A stretch of DNA of 55,763 nucleotides. Source: a bacterium (lineage in GTDB: Bacteria > Actinomycetota > Acidimicrobiia > Spongiisociales > ZC4RG35). Made by a program: the position numbers and the translations under genes. The stretch lies in the NCBI GenBank assembly GCA_028823995.1, contig JAPPFD010000004.1, positions 1-55,763 on the forward strand, written 5' to 3'. Positions 24,959 through 37,679 of this stretch are shown here, one piece after another; position 1 is the stretch's first letter; the number at the start of each line of letters is the position of its first letter. Below the pieces are notes generated by a model. That model did no database searches, had not been told where the DNA came from, and saw only the letters and a list, made by a program, of their open reading frames with translations.

Positions 24959-27022
24959 TCAGTCCGAGGGGATGGCGAAAAAGCGAGACCCGTCGGGGTC
25001 CCTGGCCGCGTCCCCGCCGATCACTACTTCGAGCCCCGCCTCATGTTGGCGCACGGCGACATTGGCACAGCCCGGCGTTCCGGGATTCCAAGGGTCATCG
25101 GGCCTTATGCCCAGAGAGCCGCGCAACATCTCAGGAAGCGCCACCCAGGAGCCGTCGATCCACGCCCGCGGACGGCGGATCGCCGCGCTGCGGACCTCTC
25201 GGGCGAGACAGTGCGGCGCCTTCACCGCGAAGTCCTCGACGAACATCCCGAAATGAGTGAGGTTCGCACGCCTGGCGAAGCGTATGGCGCCTACGAAGCG
25301 CCTGTGCTCCGATGCGAGGTCGGTCACGTGCAGGGTGATCGCGCTGCCCCCGTTCATATCCTCCTCGGTGACTTCGAAGCGATAGGTCGACCCCACCTTC
25401 CACGGGTAGTGCATCTCGCAGTTGATTCCGGTCCCTTCGCCTCCGAAGGGGGTGCACAGCACGTCGCTTGCGTTGTCGATGAGCTCGGCGTCGCCGTACC
25501 CGGGGGCGTTCCAAACCGAGAACTGAAGCTGGCGGCCGAAGGGGCTCCCGCCGCTCTGCAGGCCCGTGTAACCACCGTCCCACTGGATCGCCGCGTAGTA
25601 AGTGCCCGCCGGGTCGGTCAGCGGGGTCATGTCGATGGAGTAACCCTCAGTGGTACCCCGGTTGTCAACCCACATGTAGGCATGCGCTGCCGGAGGGTTG
25701 CCATGGGTCGTGGACCGCGTCGTCAACTCCTCGGTCAGGAGCGAGAACTCGTTCTCGACGGTGACCGACAGGACGCCCTCCCCCGGCCAGCCTGCCACCC
25801 AGGTCGCCCGGAAGCGCCCCAGGGCGTCGGTAGCGCCCTCCCGAGGGTAAACCCAGCCGGAGTGCCGGTCGGTGGACCACCGGTAGCTTGCATTGACGAC
25901 CGGCGACCCTCCGCCGTCCAAGACGGTGACCACGATCGTGTCCGAGCCCTGCGTGCCCGCATGGGCGGGGCTCAGCACCGCAGGCTCCACCGCTACGTCC
26001 TCAATGGTCTGTGCCACGGCCACCGTCGCCATCCCCGACACGGACCCGGCGGTGGCGGTGATCGTGGCGGCGCCGTTGCTCACCGCGGTCACCAGTCCGG
26101 TGGCGTTCACGGTCGCCACCGCGTCGTTGCTGGACTCCCATGAGAACCTCACGCCGGCGTTCACGTCGCCGCTTTGATCACCCAACTCGGCGATCAGTTG
26201 TACGGTCTCACCCAGCGCCCGCAGTTCGATCGGCGCGGGCGTCATCGGCTGCGGAATGGCGGCGATCCCGAGGGCCCGGGCCAGGAAGGTGGCCATCTGC
26301 GCCCGGGTCGTCGGACTGGCAGGGCAAAACATGGCCGGTTCCGTGGCACAACCGGCGGTGATCCCCGCCGCCGCCAGGGCGTTGATGGCAGCCTGGTGGG
26401 GATTCTCTTCCGACACATCGACGAACCCCTTCCCCGGGGCCGGCTCCGACTGGATAGCTCTAACCAGAACGGAGGCCGTCGGAGCCGGCTCCAACTGGAA
26501 GGCTCTGTCCAAGAAGGAGGCCATCTGCTGGCGGGTGACCGGATCGCCGGGACAGAAACGGGCCGGCACGACCTCACAGCCCAGGGTTATCTCCAGATCG
26601 GCCAGACGCTCCACGTAAGGCAACCACCACTCCCCCGCATCCACGTCCGAGAACCTCGAGGACCCGGCCGGATCGGGTTCGGCGCCGTCCACGGCCCGCA
26701 CCAGCCACACAGCCATCGCCCAACGCTGGACAGGGCCCTGAGGGCAGAACTCTCCCGGGCCGCAGTCGGTTCCCTCAAAAACGCCCCTCTCCTGAAGCGC
26801 CTCCACATCCGGGCGGTGCACACCCGCCTCCGCAATGTCCGAATAACCCTCCTGCACCTCCAGGACCCCCTCCCCACCGGGCGTAAACGCCGACTCCTGG
26901 ACCTCCCCGGAAACCGGACCGACCCCTGCGAGCCCCGCCGCCCCGCCGACGATCACCAAGGCTCCCAGCACACCGGCCGCACCCCGAATGGTTCTCCACC
27001 GCAAGGTAAAAGCCCTGATCAC
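24959..27022 (-). CDS. Secreted SLH protein with Ig-like and DUF3472-like domains
   Basis: A 687-residue exported protein starting at GTG. An N-terminal signal (GAAGVLGALVIVGGAAGLAGV) is followed by three SLH repeats (about residues 55-255; each has an FSDVDAGEWW or FVDVSEENPH-like opening and an FCPxxPVTRQQMASFL-like end). A Big_2-type Ig domain comes next (about 265-345, with SWESSNDAVATVNATGLVTA), then a second Ig-like domain (about 345-440). The last 240 residues resemble DUF3472 (YYAAIQWDGGYTGLQ, then YPWKVGSTYRFEV and FVEDF), a domain thought to bind carbohydrate or be catalytic but not characterised. SLH repeats sit at the N-terminus here and at the C-terminus in the giant protein at 294. 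Confidence 0.85.
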   Translation of the reverse strand: MIRAFTLRWRTIRGAAGVLGALVIVGGAAGLAGVGPVSGEVQESAFTPGGEGVLEVQEGYSDIAEAGVHRPDVEALQERGVFEGTDCGPGEFCPQGPVQRWAMAVWLVRAVDGAEPDPAGSSRFSDVDAGEWWLPYVERLADLEITLGCEVVPARFCPGDPVTRQQMASFLDRAFQLEPAPTASVLVRAIQSEPAPGKGFVDVSEENPHQAAINALAAAGITAGCATEPAMFCPASPTTRAQMATFLARALGIAAIPQPMTPAPIELRALGETVQLIAELGDQSGDVNAGVRFSWESSNDAVATVNATGLVTAVSNGAATITATAGSVSGMATVAVAQTIEDVAVEPAVLSPAHAGTQGSDTIVVTVLDGGGSPVVNASYRWSTDRHSGWVYPREGATDALGRFRATWVAGWPGEGVLSVTVENEFSLLTEELTTRSTTHGNPPAAHAYMWVDNRGTTEGYSIDMTPLTDPAGTYYAAIQWDGGYTGLQSGGSPFGRQLQFSVWNAPGYGDAELIDNASDVLCTPFGGEGTGINCEMHYPWKVGSTYRFEVTEEDMNGGSAITLHVTDLASEHRRFVGAIRFARRANLTHFGMFVEDFAVKAPHCLAREVRSAAIRRPRAWIDGSWVALPEMLRGSLGIRPDDPWNPGTPGCANVAVRQHEAGLEVVIGGDAARDPDGSRFFAIPSD

Positions 27023-27106
27023 AGCAATCTACAAACTCGGAATCACAAACGGGCCGCCAATGCCACGCAAAAGGACCCCGTCTTCGCCCCACTGTAGTGA
27101 TTGGTT

Positions 27107-27126
27107 CCGCCCAGGGCCCCTGGCGG
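27107..27126 (-). terminator. Possible uvrA terminator hairpin
   Basis: CCGCCCAGGG and CCCTGGCGG form a GC-rich stem with one bulge and almost no loop, 67 bp beyond the uvrA stop. There is no T-run, so this is only a weak candidate. Confidence 0.25.
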
Positions 27127-27193
27127 CCAGCCATGGCCACAGTCCGCGGACCAGGGCCGCCCTGACGGGGCCGGTGAATCCCGCCGCCTAGGG

Positions 27194-30034
<2,841 letters not shown>

Positions 30035-30048
30035 CGCATCGTCACCCC

Positions 30049-31773
30049 TCAGGGCGCGGGCCGGTCGAGGCGCGCCATGGTGGGAGTTGGGGTCCCGTCC
30101 GCATCCATCCTCACGCCGAACACCCGGTCGGCCTGCTCCGCCGAGACGTATTCGTCCAGCACGTCGTCGCGCACCGACTCGATGGGCCTGTCGAGGGGGT
30201 CTCCCCAGCCGCCACCGCCGGCCGAGAGGTTGTGAAAGGACTCTCCGGCGTTCATGGAGAAACGCTCCATCCGCGCCCGGCGCTCACGGTCGGTGCCGGG
30301 CCACACCACCATGGCGTTGGTCTCCGGTTCATGGCCGCCCCGCAGCCCCCACGGCTTGGTCTTGGTTTTCTTCTTCATGGATAGCACTTCCCCCGGCGCC
30401 AGGAATTTTACCTGACGGGAGACCCCCAGCCCTCCTCTCCAACGTCCCGCCCCGCCCGAGTCCCGCCGCAACTCCAGGCGCTCGTGGAAGAGAGGCGACT
30501 GGTGCTCCAGTACTTCGATCGAGGTGTTGCGGACCGAGGTGGTGGAGGGGTGCTGGAGGGCGTTGGCCCCGTCGTGGCCGGGGGTGGCGCCCCACCCGAG
30601 CCCCTCGTTGTTGCTCACCAGGTACATCTGGCCGGTGTGCGGGTGCATTCCCACCGCCATGAACCCCGGCAGGTCGGAGCCGGAACTGGCGTGGATCCCG
30701 GCCATCCCCTGCGCCAGCGCCTTGTTGATCAGTTCGAAGCCCGCCATCCCGGTCCACAGGGTGTAGGTGGCGGACGGGTACACCGCGTGGAAGAGGTTCC
30801 CGGGAGGGCAGACCACCTCGAGCGGCTGGTAATGACCATGGTTGGCGGGCGTGTCGGGGGTGGTCAGGGACTTGAATACGTTCTTCGCCAGGCTCATGGT
30901 GCATCCGAACGGCATGTTCACCGGACCCGGCACCGCACCGTCGGAGTCGGAGAAGTCCACCGTGAACCTGTCGTCGTCGATGGTGACGGTCACCGCCATC
31001 CTGATCAGGTCGTGGGAGATGCCGTCGTCGTCCAGCCAGTCGAAGGCCGACCACTCCCCGTCCGGCATGGCCCGCACCGCCTCTGAAGCGGTCTCCGCGC
31101 CGTGGGAGATGATCTGGTTGATCGCCCGGTCGACTTTGGCCAGGCCGAACTTGTCCCAGATCTGGTGGAGGCGGCGCTCTCCCACCCGCAGTGCGGCTAT
31201 CTGGGCGTGGAAGTCTCCGGTGATGTTCACCGGCAGCCGGGAGTTGTACCGCAGGATGTCCATCATCTGGGAGTCGACCTCGCCGCGTCGGACCAGCTTG
31301 ACGGCGGGCAGGATCAGGCCCTCCTGGTGCATCGAAGTGGAGTCCAACACGTAGCCGGGGTCCTTGGCGCCCAGGTCCATCCAGTGCGCCCGGACCGCCA
31401 GGTAGGCGTCGGGAAGGTCGCTCCCCTCGCAGAACACCGGCGCGAACATCATGGCGTCGGCCGCGTGGGCGCCGCTCCAGTAGGGGTAGTTGAGGATCAC
31501 CACGTCGCCTGGGTGGAGGTTCTCGACCCCCACCTTCTCCACCCCCTTGTGGATCGCGTAGTCGTTGGCGCCCAGGAAGAAGAGGATCCCCGACGACTCC
31601 GAGATCAGGCGCCGTTCCCGGTCGTACATGGAGATCCCGAAGTCCAGCACCTCATAGATCACCGGGTTGAAGGCGGTCCTCACCAGGGTGCGCCGCATCT
31701 GCTCGGCGGTGGAGTTCAGATAGTGACGGATCACCTCCACCGTGGCGCCGTCCAGGGCGGGACCGGCCTTCAT
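30049..31773 (-). CDS. hyuB: Hydantoinase B/oxoprolinase family protein, copy 1
   Basis: About 574 residues, the HyuB-type subunit that with HyuA hydrolyses cyclic amides such as hydantoins or 5-oxoproline in an ATP-dependent way, or belongs to acetone-carboxylase-like enzymes. Family segments are [82 protein letters not shown] and the C-terminal [18 protein letters not shown] 31773 is preferred to GTG 31782 because the paralogues align from there (MKAGPALDG with MSSGPQLDG). It is separated from copy 2 by 360 bp of noncoding DNA, unlike the tightly packed copies 2 and 3. Confidence 0.9.
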   Translation of the reverse strand: MKAGPALDGATVEVIRHYLNSTAEQMRRTLVRTAFNPVIYEVLDFGISMYDRERRLISESSGILFFLGANDYAIHKGVEKVGVENLHPGDVVILNYPYWSGAHAADAMMFAPVFCEGSDLPDAYLAVRAHWMDLGAKDPGYVLDSTSMHQEGLILPAVKLVRRGEVDSQMMDILRYNSRLPVNITGDFHAQIAALRVGERRLHQIWDKFGLAKVDRAINQIISHGAETASEAVRAMPDGEWSAFDWLDDDGISHDLIRMAVTVTIDDDRFTVDFSDSDGAVPGPVNMPFGCTMSLAKNVFKSLTTPDTPANHGHYQPLEVVCPPGNLFHAVYPSATYTLWTGMAGFELINKALAQGMAGIHASSGSDLPGFMAVGMHPHTGQMYLVSNNEGLGWGATPGHDGANALQHPSTTSVRNTSIEVLEHQSPLFHERLELRRDSGGAGRWRGGLGVSRQVKFLAPGEVLSMKKKTKTKPWGLRGGHEPETNAMVVWPGTDRERRARMERFSMNAGESFHNLSAGGGGWGDPLDRPIESVRDDVLDEYVSAEQADRVFGVRMDADGTPTPTMARLDRPAP

Positions 31774-32142
31774 CTCATCCACCGCCAGGGCTCAGGCGCC
31801 CGGGGGAAAGAGCGGTCGTCGCCGGACGAGCGCTGTCGATCTCCCGACTCGCGAAAACCAAGCCTATCCCGCGAAATCCGCCTGACTTCTCCTCGCCCGA
31901 TGGGCCCACCCCCCGCCACCACCACCAGGGGTCGAGGAGCGCGCTCGGCCTGAGCGGCCGGTGGTCGCTCTTCGACGCGAATATGACCTCGCTTGGAATG
32001 TCGCGGCCGCGTTGACGTCGGAACGGGCCGGGAGGTGTTTTTCGTGACAGGAACCAGTATGAGTCGGGGATGGGACAGAATACAACCCTTCGCCGCCTCT
32101 TTCTATCCGCCCGGCGCCGATTCTCACCCACGCGACCGGCCC
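31774..32142. other. Intergenic region between hyuB copies 1 and 2
   Basis: No gene is recognised in this stretch of about 370 bp. It includes a TCGCGAAAA motif (31849-31857) and, on the minus strand, a promoter-like TTGTAT (32080-32085) with CATACT (32056-32061) 18 nt away, which could serve hyuB copy 1 and uvrA. Confidence 0.4.
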
Positions 32143-33876
32143 TCACCGGCGCGCTTGGCCTGATCGGTCCAGGCGCGCTTGGGCGGGCTGGGCGCTTCCG
32201 TCCGGCGCCACCCTCACTCCGTACACCCTTTCGGCCTGGTCGGCTGACACATACTCGTCCAGTACGTCTTCACGCACCAACTCGATGGGACGGTCGAGGG
32301 GATCGCCCCACCCTCCCCCGCCGGCGGACAGGTTCCGGAACCGGTCTCCCGGGTCCATGGTGAAACGCTCCATCCGCGCCCGGTGGGCGCGGTCGGTGTC
32401 CGGCCAGACCACCATGGCGTTGGTCTCCGGCTCATGACCGCCTCGCAGCGCCCACGGGCGGGTCTTGGTCTTCTTCTTCATCGACAGCATCTCGCCGGTG
32501 GCCAGGAACCTGACCTCGCGACGGATCCCCACGCCTCCCCGCCACCTGCCGGCCCCGCCCGAGTCCTGGCGCAACTCCAGGCGCTCGTGAAAGATGGGCG
32601 AGCGGTGCTCCAGGACCTCCATCGAGGTGTTCCGGACCGCGGTCATGGCGGGATGCTGTATGGCGTTGGCGCCGTCGTGATGCGGAGTGGCGCCCCATCC
32701 GATCCCCTCGTTGTTGCTGACCGCATACAACTCCCCGGTCTCGGGATGGGTCCCCACCGCCATGAACCCGGGCTCGTCCGCGCCCGATGAGGCAGCTATA
32801 TGTTCCATCCCCTTGGCCAGCGCCTTGTGGGCCAACTCGAAGGCCGCCATGCCGGTCCAGAGCGTGAATGTGGCCGCCGGATAGACGGCGCGGAACAGGT
32901 TACCCGGCGGACAGGTCACCTCGAGGGGTTGGTAGTGGCCGTGGTTGGCGGGAGTGTCGGGAGTTGTGAGGGACTTGAACACCGCCTTGGCCATGCTGAG
33001 GGTCCTTCCGAACGGCATGTTCACCGGACCCGGGACCGCTCCTGCGGAGTCTCCGTAGTCCACGGTGAACCGGGTCCCCTCGATGGTCACCGTCACCGCC
33101 ATCTTGATCAGGTCATGGGAGATGCCATCATCGTCCAGCCAGTCGACCGCCGACCACCGGCCGTCGGGCATAGCCCGCACCGCCTCGACCGCGGTCTCCG
33201 CGCCGTGCTGGATGATCAGGTTGATCGCCGCGTCCACACTGGCCGGGCCGAACTTCTCCCAGATCTGGTGAAGCCGCCGCTCCCCCACCCGCAGCGCCGC
33301 CACCTGGGCATTGAAATCGCCGATGATGGTGTCGGGCATCCGAGAGTTGTACCGCAGTATGTCGATCATCTGGCGGTCCACCTCGCCGCGGTTGATCACC
33401 TTGACGCCCGGCATGATGAGGCCCTCCTGATGCATGGAGGTGGAGTCCAGCACGTAACCGGGATCCTTGGCGCCCAGGTCCATCCAATGGGCCCTCACCG
33501 CCAGGTAGGCGTCGGGCGAATCGCTCCCTTCTGAGAAAACCGGAGCGAACAGCATGGCGTCGGAGACATGGGCGCCGCTCCAGTACGGGTAGTTGAGCAT
33601 CACCACATCACCGGGATAGAGGTTCTCGACCCCCACCTTCTCCACCCCCTTGTGAATCGCGTAGTCGTTGGCGCCCAGGAAGGAGAGGAGGCCCGAGGAC
33701 TCCGAGATCAGCCGACGGTCCCGGTCGTACATGGAGATGCCGAAGTCCAGCACCTCGTAGATCACCGGGTTGAAGGCGGTCCTCACCAGGGTCCGGCGCA
33801 TCTGCTCAGCGGCGGAGTTGAGATAATGGCGGATCACCTCCACGGTGGCGCCGTCCAGCGTGGGGCCTTCTCTCAC
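32143..33876 (-). CDS. hyuB: Hydantoinase B/oxoprolinase family protein, copy 2
   Basis: A 577-residue paralogue of the flanking hyuB genes, colinear over its whole length. It starts at GTG 33876, 16 nt after copy 3 stops. Differences from the other copies include a longer C-terminal tail (ARLDRSGQARR) and [12 protein letters not shown] where copy 1 has [12 protein letters not shown]. All the family blocks are intact ([55 protein letters not shown]), so the copy looks functional. Whether the three copies take different substrates or form mixed complexes with the single HyuA cannot be told. Confidence 0.9.
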   Translation of the reverse strand: MREGPTLDGATVEVIRHYLNSAAEQMRRTLVRTAFNPVIYEVLDFGISMYDRDRRLISESSGLLSFLGANDYAIHKGVEKVGVENLYPGDVVMLNYPYWSGAHVSDAMLFAPVFSEGSDSPDAYLAVRAHWMDLGAKDPGYVLDSTSMHQEGLIMPGVKVINRGEVDRQMIDILRYNSRMPDTIIGDFNAQVAALRVGERRLHQIWEKFGPASVDAAINLIIQHGAETAVEAVRAMPDGRWSAVDWLDDDGISHDLIKMAVTVTIEGTRFTVDYGDSAGAVPGPVNMPFGRTLSMAKAVFKSLTTPDTPANHGHYQPLEVTCPPGNLFRAVYPAATFTLWTGMAAFELAHKALAKGMEHIAASSGADEPGFMAVGTHPETGELYAVSNNEGIGWGATPHHDGANAIQHPAMTAVRNTSMEVLEHRSPIFHERLELRQDSGGAGRWRGGVGIRREVRFLATGEMLSMKKKTKTRPWALRGGHEPETNAMVVWPDTDRAHRARMERFTMDPGDRFRNLSAGGGGWGDPLDRPIELVREDVLDEYVSADQAERVYGVRVAPDGSAQPAQARLDRSGQARR

Positions 33877-33892
33877 CTCATTCCCCGGGCAA

Positions 33893-35620
33893 TCAGGACG
33901 CCTGCCGCTCCAGACGCGCGGCGGTGGGAGTGGCGGTTCCGTCCGGCTCCACCCTGACCCCGTACACCTCCTCGGCCTTCTCCACCGACACGTATTCGTC
34001 GAGCACGTCCTCGCGGACCAACTCGATGGGACGGTCGAGAGGGTCTCCCCACCCTCCCCCGCCCGCCGAGAAGTTTCTGAAGCCCTCCCCGGGTTGCATG
34101 GTGAACCTCTCCATGCGCGCCCGATGGGCCCGGTCGGTGTCCGGCCAGACGATCATGGTGTTGGTGGTCTCCGGCTCATGACCGCCCCGGAGCGCCCATG
34201 GCTTGGTCTTGGTCTTCTTCTTCATGGAGAGGAGCTCCCCCACGGCGACCCAGGTCACCTCCCGGCAAACTCCCAATCCTCCCCGCCATCGGCCGGCGCC
34301 ACCCGAGTCCCGGTGCAGTTCCACCCGCTCGTGGAAGATGGGAGACTTGTGTTCCAGCACCTCCAGGGATGTATTGCGGACCGCAGTGGTGGAGAGGTGC
34401 TGCAGGGCATTGGAGCCGTCGTGATCGGGGGTGGCGCCCCAGCCGATCCCCTCGTTGTTGCTGACCGAGTACATCTCACCGGTGTCGGGATGCCTCCCCA
34501 CCGCCATGAAGCCGGGCTCGTCGGAACCTGAGGACGCGGCGATGTGGTCCATCCCCTGGGCCAGCGCCTTGTTGATCAGCTCGAATGACACCATTGTCGA
34601 CCAGAGCGTGTAGGTGGCGGCCGGGTAGACCGCATGGAAGAGATTCCCGGGCGGACAGATCACCTCGAGGGGTTGGTAATGGCCGTGGTTGGCGGGAGTC
34701 TCCGGTGTGGTCAGCGATTTGAATACGTTCTTTGCCTGGCTCAGGGTGCTCCCGAACGGGATATTCACCGGACCGGGGACGCCCGGGTCGGAATCGCCGT
34801 AGTCGACGGTGAACTTGTCCCCTTCGATGGTGACCGTCACCGCCATCCTGATCAGGTCGTGGGAGACCCCGTCGTCGTCCAGCCAGTCGTGAGCCGACCA
34901 CTGTCCGTCCGGCATCGCCCGCACCGCCTCCCGGGCAGTCTCCGCGCCGTGGGAGATGATCATGTCGATGGCCGCATCGACCTCGGCAAGCCCGAACTTG
35001 TCCCAGATCTGACGAAGCCGCCGCTCCCCCACCCGCATGGCCGAGATCTGAGCGTTGAAGTCTCCGATGATGGTCTCGGGCATCCGGGAGTTGTATCGCA
35101 GGATGGCCATGATCTGGGGGTCCACCACCCCCCGTTTGATCAATTTGACGGCCGGCAGGATCAGCCCCTCCTGATGGACGGAGGTGGAGTCCAGCACGTA
35201 CCCGGGGTCCTTCGCCCCCAGATCCATCCAGTGGGCCCGCACTGCCAGGTAAGCGTCGGGCAGGTCGCTACCCTCGCCGAACACCGGTGTGAACATCATG
35301 GCGTCGGCGGCGTGCGCCCCGCTCCAGTAGGGAACGTTGATGATCACCACATCACCGGGGTGCAGGTTCTCGATCCCTACCTTCTCCACACCCTTGTGAA
35401 TGGCGAAATCGTTGGCGCCCAGAAAGGAAAGGATCCCCGAAGCCTCCGAGATCAATCGGCGGTCCCGGTCGTAGATGGAGATGCCGAAGTCCAGCACCTC
35501 GTAGATGACCGGATTGAACGCAGTCCTGACCAGGGTGCGGCGCATCTGCTCGGCGGTGGAATTGAGATAGTGACGGATCACCTCCACGGTGGCGCCGTCC
35601 AGCTGCGGGCCGCTGCTCAT
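33893..35620 (-). CDS. hyuB: Hydantoinase B/oxoprolinase family protein, copy 3
   Basis: A 575-residue HyuB whose ATG overlaps the stop of hyuA (ATGA), so it is the copy translationally coupled to the A subunit and most likely its main partner. The same blocks as in the other copies are present ([56 protein letters not shown]). It has one extra Thr in PETTNTMIVWPD relative to the other two. Confidence 0.92.
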   Translation of the reverse strand: MSSGPQLDGATVEVIRHYLNSTAEQMRRTLVRTAFNPVIYEVLDFGISIYDRDRRLISEASGILSFLGANDFAIHKGVEKVGIENLHPGDVVIINVPYWSGAHAADAMMFTPVFGEGSDLPDAYLAVRAHWMDLGAKDPGYVLDSTSVHQEGLILPAVKLIKRGVVDPQIMAILRYNSRMPETIIGDFNAQISAMRVGERRLRQIWDKFGLAEVDAAIDMIISHGAETAREAVRAMPDGQWSAHDWLDDDGVSHDLIRMAVTVTIEGDKFTVDYGDSDPGVPGPVNIPFGSTLSQAKNVFKSLTTPETPANHGHYQPLEVICPPGNLFHAVYPAATYTLWSTMVSFELINKALAQGMDHIAASSGSDEPGFMAVGRHPDTGEMYSVSNNEGIGWGATPDHDGSNALQHLSTTAVRNTSLEVLEHKSPIFHERVELHRDSGGAGRWRGGLGVCREVTWVAVGELLSMKKKTKTKPWALRGGHEPETTNTMIVWPDTDRAHRARMERFTMQPGEGFRNFSAGGGGWGDPLDRPIELVREDVLDEYVSVEKAEEVYGVRVEPDGTATPTAARLERQAS

Positions 35621-37653
35621 CGCACCACCAGGTTTCCCAGACGGTCGGGCACCGCCACCTGGTCGCTGTGAATGATCGTCACCGAGGTGGGCTCGCGGAT
35701 GATGGCCGGACCCTCAACCTCTACTTCCGGTTCAAGCAGGCTCCGCTCATGGATCGGGAACACCCGGCGCTCTCGGGTGGCGAAGTCGAAGGCATGGCGC
35801 TCTCCGACCCGGCTCGCCGTTTGGTCGGTCTTCGAGGATTGGTCACCGAGATGCCGGGAGGGTTTGTCCAGGAGACCGACACCCCTGACCCGGGCGGTGA
35901 GGATCTGCACTTCCTCGTTCAGTTTGTGCCCGTAACGCTCCAGGTGTTGTTGGTGGAACTTGGCGGCCACCGACTCCTGGTCGTCGGCCTCCTCCAACTC
36001 GACCGACAGGGTGTGCTCCTGGCCGTTGTAACGCAGATCGAGACGTCTCATGAACACCCGGTTCTCCGGCGGCACCGACTGCGCGGCCAGCACCCCGTCG
36101 GCCTCGCTCTCGAGTTGAGCCAGAACTCCCTGCATCTGCGCCAGGGTGGCGTCGTCCAGCATGGTCAGCACCGTTTGGCCCACGTCGTACTCCAGGTCGG
36201 ACATCAGCATCCCCCAGGCTGAGAACACCGCCGGAGCGGCGGGGACCACCACCTCGGGCATCTCCATCTCCCTGGCCAGGAGCGGCGCCAGCATCGGACC
36301 GGCGCCGCCGAAGGCCACCAGGGAGAACTCTCTCGGGTCGAGGCCTCGTTCCACGGTGATCTCCCGGATGGCCCCCACCGTGCGGGCCAGCAGCACGTCG
36401 AAGACCGAAGCGGCGGCCCGTTGGGTGGACATGCCCAAGGGCTCTGCCAGTTTTTCGGTGACGCCCCTCACAGCCGCCTCCCGGTCGAGGCTCATCTCTC
36501 CACCCAGGAACTCGTCGGCCGCAAGGTAACCCAGACAGAGGGCGGCGTCGGTCACGGTCGGCTCGGTGTTCCCTCGTCCGTAGCAGATCGGCCCGGGGAC
36601 CGCTCCGGCGCTGTGGGGTCCCACCCGGAGGAGTCCCTTGTCCATCCAGGCGATCGAACCTCCCCCGGCCCCGATGGTGCGGATGTCGAACACCGGGATG
36701 CGGATCGGGAGAGCTTCTATCTCGGCTTCGTAGACCTCGGTGGGCGCCCCGTCCACGATGACACAGGCGTCGAGGCTGGTGCCTCCCACGTCGAATGAGA
36801 TCAGGGACGACCGACCGGTGGACTCGCCCAGGCTGATGGTCCCGGCGATACCCCCCGCCGGGCCGGAGAAGACGGTGAGGAGGGGCGACACCCGGGCGAT
36901 CTCCGAGGTCATCGCCCCGCCGGCCGAACGCATTATCAGAAAGGACCCGTCGAACCCCCGGGCTCGCAACCGCTCTTCCAGATCGGTGAGATACTTGCCC
37001 AGGATGGGCCTTATGTAGGCGTCGGCCACCGCGGTGGAAGTCCGTTCGTACTCGTGGTACTCCCTCACCAGATCTATCGAGACCGAGACCGACAGATCTG
37101 GAAACGCACCGGTCAGGAGGCTCTTGGCGGCTTCCTCGTGTTCGGTGTTGGCATAGGAATGGAGAAAGCAGACCGCCACCGATTCCACTCCGCGTTCGGA
37201 GAGGAGGCGCCCGGCCTCGACCACCGCCTGGCGGTCGAGATCCGTCACCAACTTGCCCCGGTGATCTATGCGCCCCGGGACCCCCACCGTGTGACGCCTC
37301 TTGACCAACAATTCCGGGCGGCGGTACTGGAAGTCGTACTTCGAGCCGCTGGGCAGATCTCCCCTGGCGATCTCGAAGATGTCCCGAAAGCCCGCATTGG
37401 TGATGATGCCGGTCACCGCCCCCTTCCGCTCCAGGATGGCGTTGAGCCCCAGGGTGGTGCCGTGGGTGTAGACCGAGGCCTCTTCCAGGGAGGCTCCGGT
37501 GGCCCGGGTGGCGGTTATCACGCCGTCCGCCGGAGCCGCGGGAGTGGTGGGAGCCTTGCGGACCGTGATCTTTCCGCTCTGCTCGTCATAGGAGATGGCG
37601 TCGACGAAAGTTCCGCCAATGTCCACCGCCAAGCGGTATTTCCGTTCAGTCAT
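35617..37653 (-). CDS. hyuA: Hydantoinase A/oxoprolinase family protein
   Basis: A 678-residue HyuA-type subunit. The N-terminal domain opens with the phosphate-binding YRLAVDIGGTFVDAI, and the actin-like ATPase core continues with YTHGTTLGLNAILERKGAVT, ISFDVGGTSLDACVI and TIGAGGGSIAWMDKGLLRVG. The C-terminal third contains FGGAGPMLAPLLAREM and the linker to the last domain. It supplies the ATP-using half of a HyuA-HyuB amidohydrolase. An ATGA overlap couples it to hyuB copy 3. A short relic of a second hyuA lies upstream at 38877-38981. Confidence 0.94.
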   Translation of the reverse strand: MTERKYRLAVDIGGTFVDAISYDEQSGKITVRKAPTTPAAPADGVITATRATGASLEEASVYTHGTTLGLNAILERKGAVTGIITNAGFRDIFEIARGDLPSGSKYDFQYRRPELLVKRRHTVGVPGRIDHRGKLVTDLDRQAVVEAGRLLSERGVESVAVCFLHSYANTEHEEAAKSLLTGAFPDLSVSVSIDLVREYHEYERTSTAVADAYIRPILGKYLTDLEERLRARGFDGSFLIMRSAGGAMTSEIARVSPLLTVFSGPAGGIAGTISLGESTGRSSLISFDVGGTSLDACVIVDGAPTEVYEAEIEALPIRIPVFDIRTIGAGGGSIAWMDKGLLRVGPHSAGAVPGPICYGRGNTEPTVTDAALCLGYLAADEFLGGEMSLDREAAVRGVTEKLAEPLGMSTQRAAASVFDVLLARTVGAIREITVERGLDPREFSLVAFGGAGPMLAPLLAREMEMPEVVVPAAPAVFSAWGMLMSDLEYDVGQTVLTMLDDATLAQMQGVLAQLESEADGVLAAQSVPPENRVFMRRLDLRYNGQEHTLSVELEEADDQESVAAKFHQQHLERYGHKLNEEVQILTARVRGVGLLDKPSRHLGDQSSKTDQTASRVGERHAFDFATRERRVFPIHERSLLEPEVEVEGPAIIREPTSVTIIHSDQVAVPDRLGNLVVR

Positions 37654-37679
37654 CTTCTTTCTCGCTGGAGACGTAAATG

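Noticed and set aside
31775..32146. A 123-codon minus-strand frame between hyuB copies 1 and 2
   Set aside because: Arg/Pro/Trp-rich product unlike a protein and not a remnant of hyuA or hyuB that I can see.
34634..35671. A 345-codon plus-strand frame over hyuB copy 3
   Set aside because: Similar frames appear over all three hyuB copies because the sense genes are paralogous; they carry no independent coding signal.
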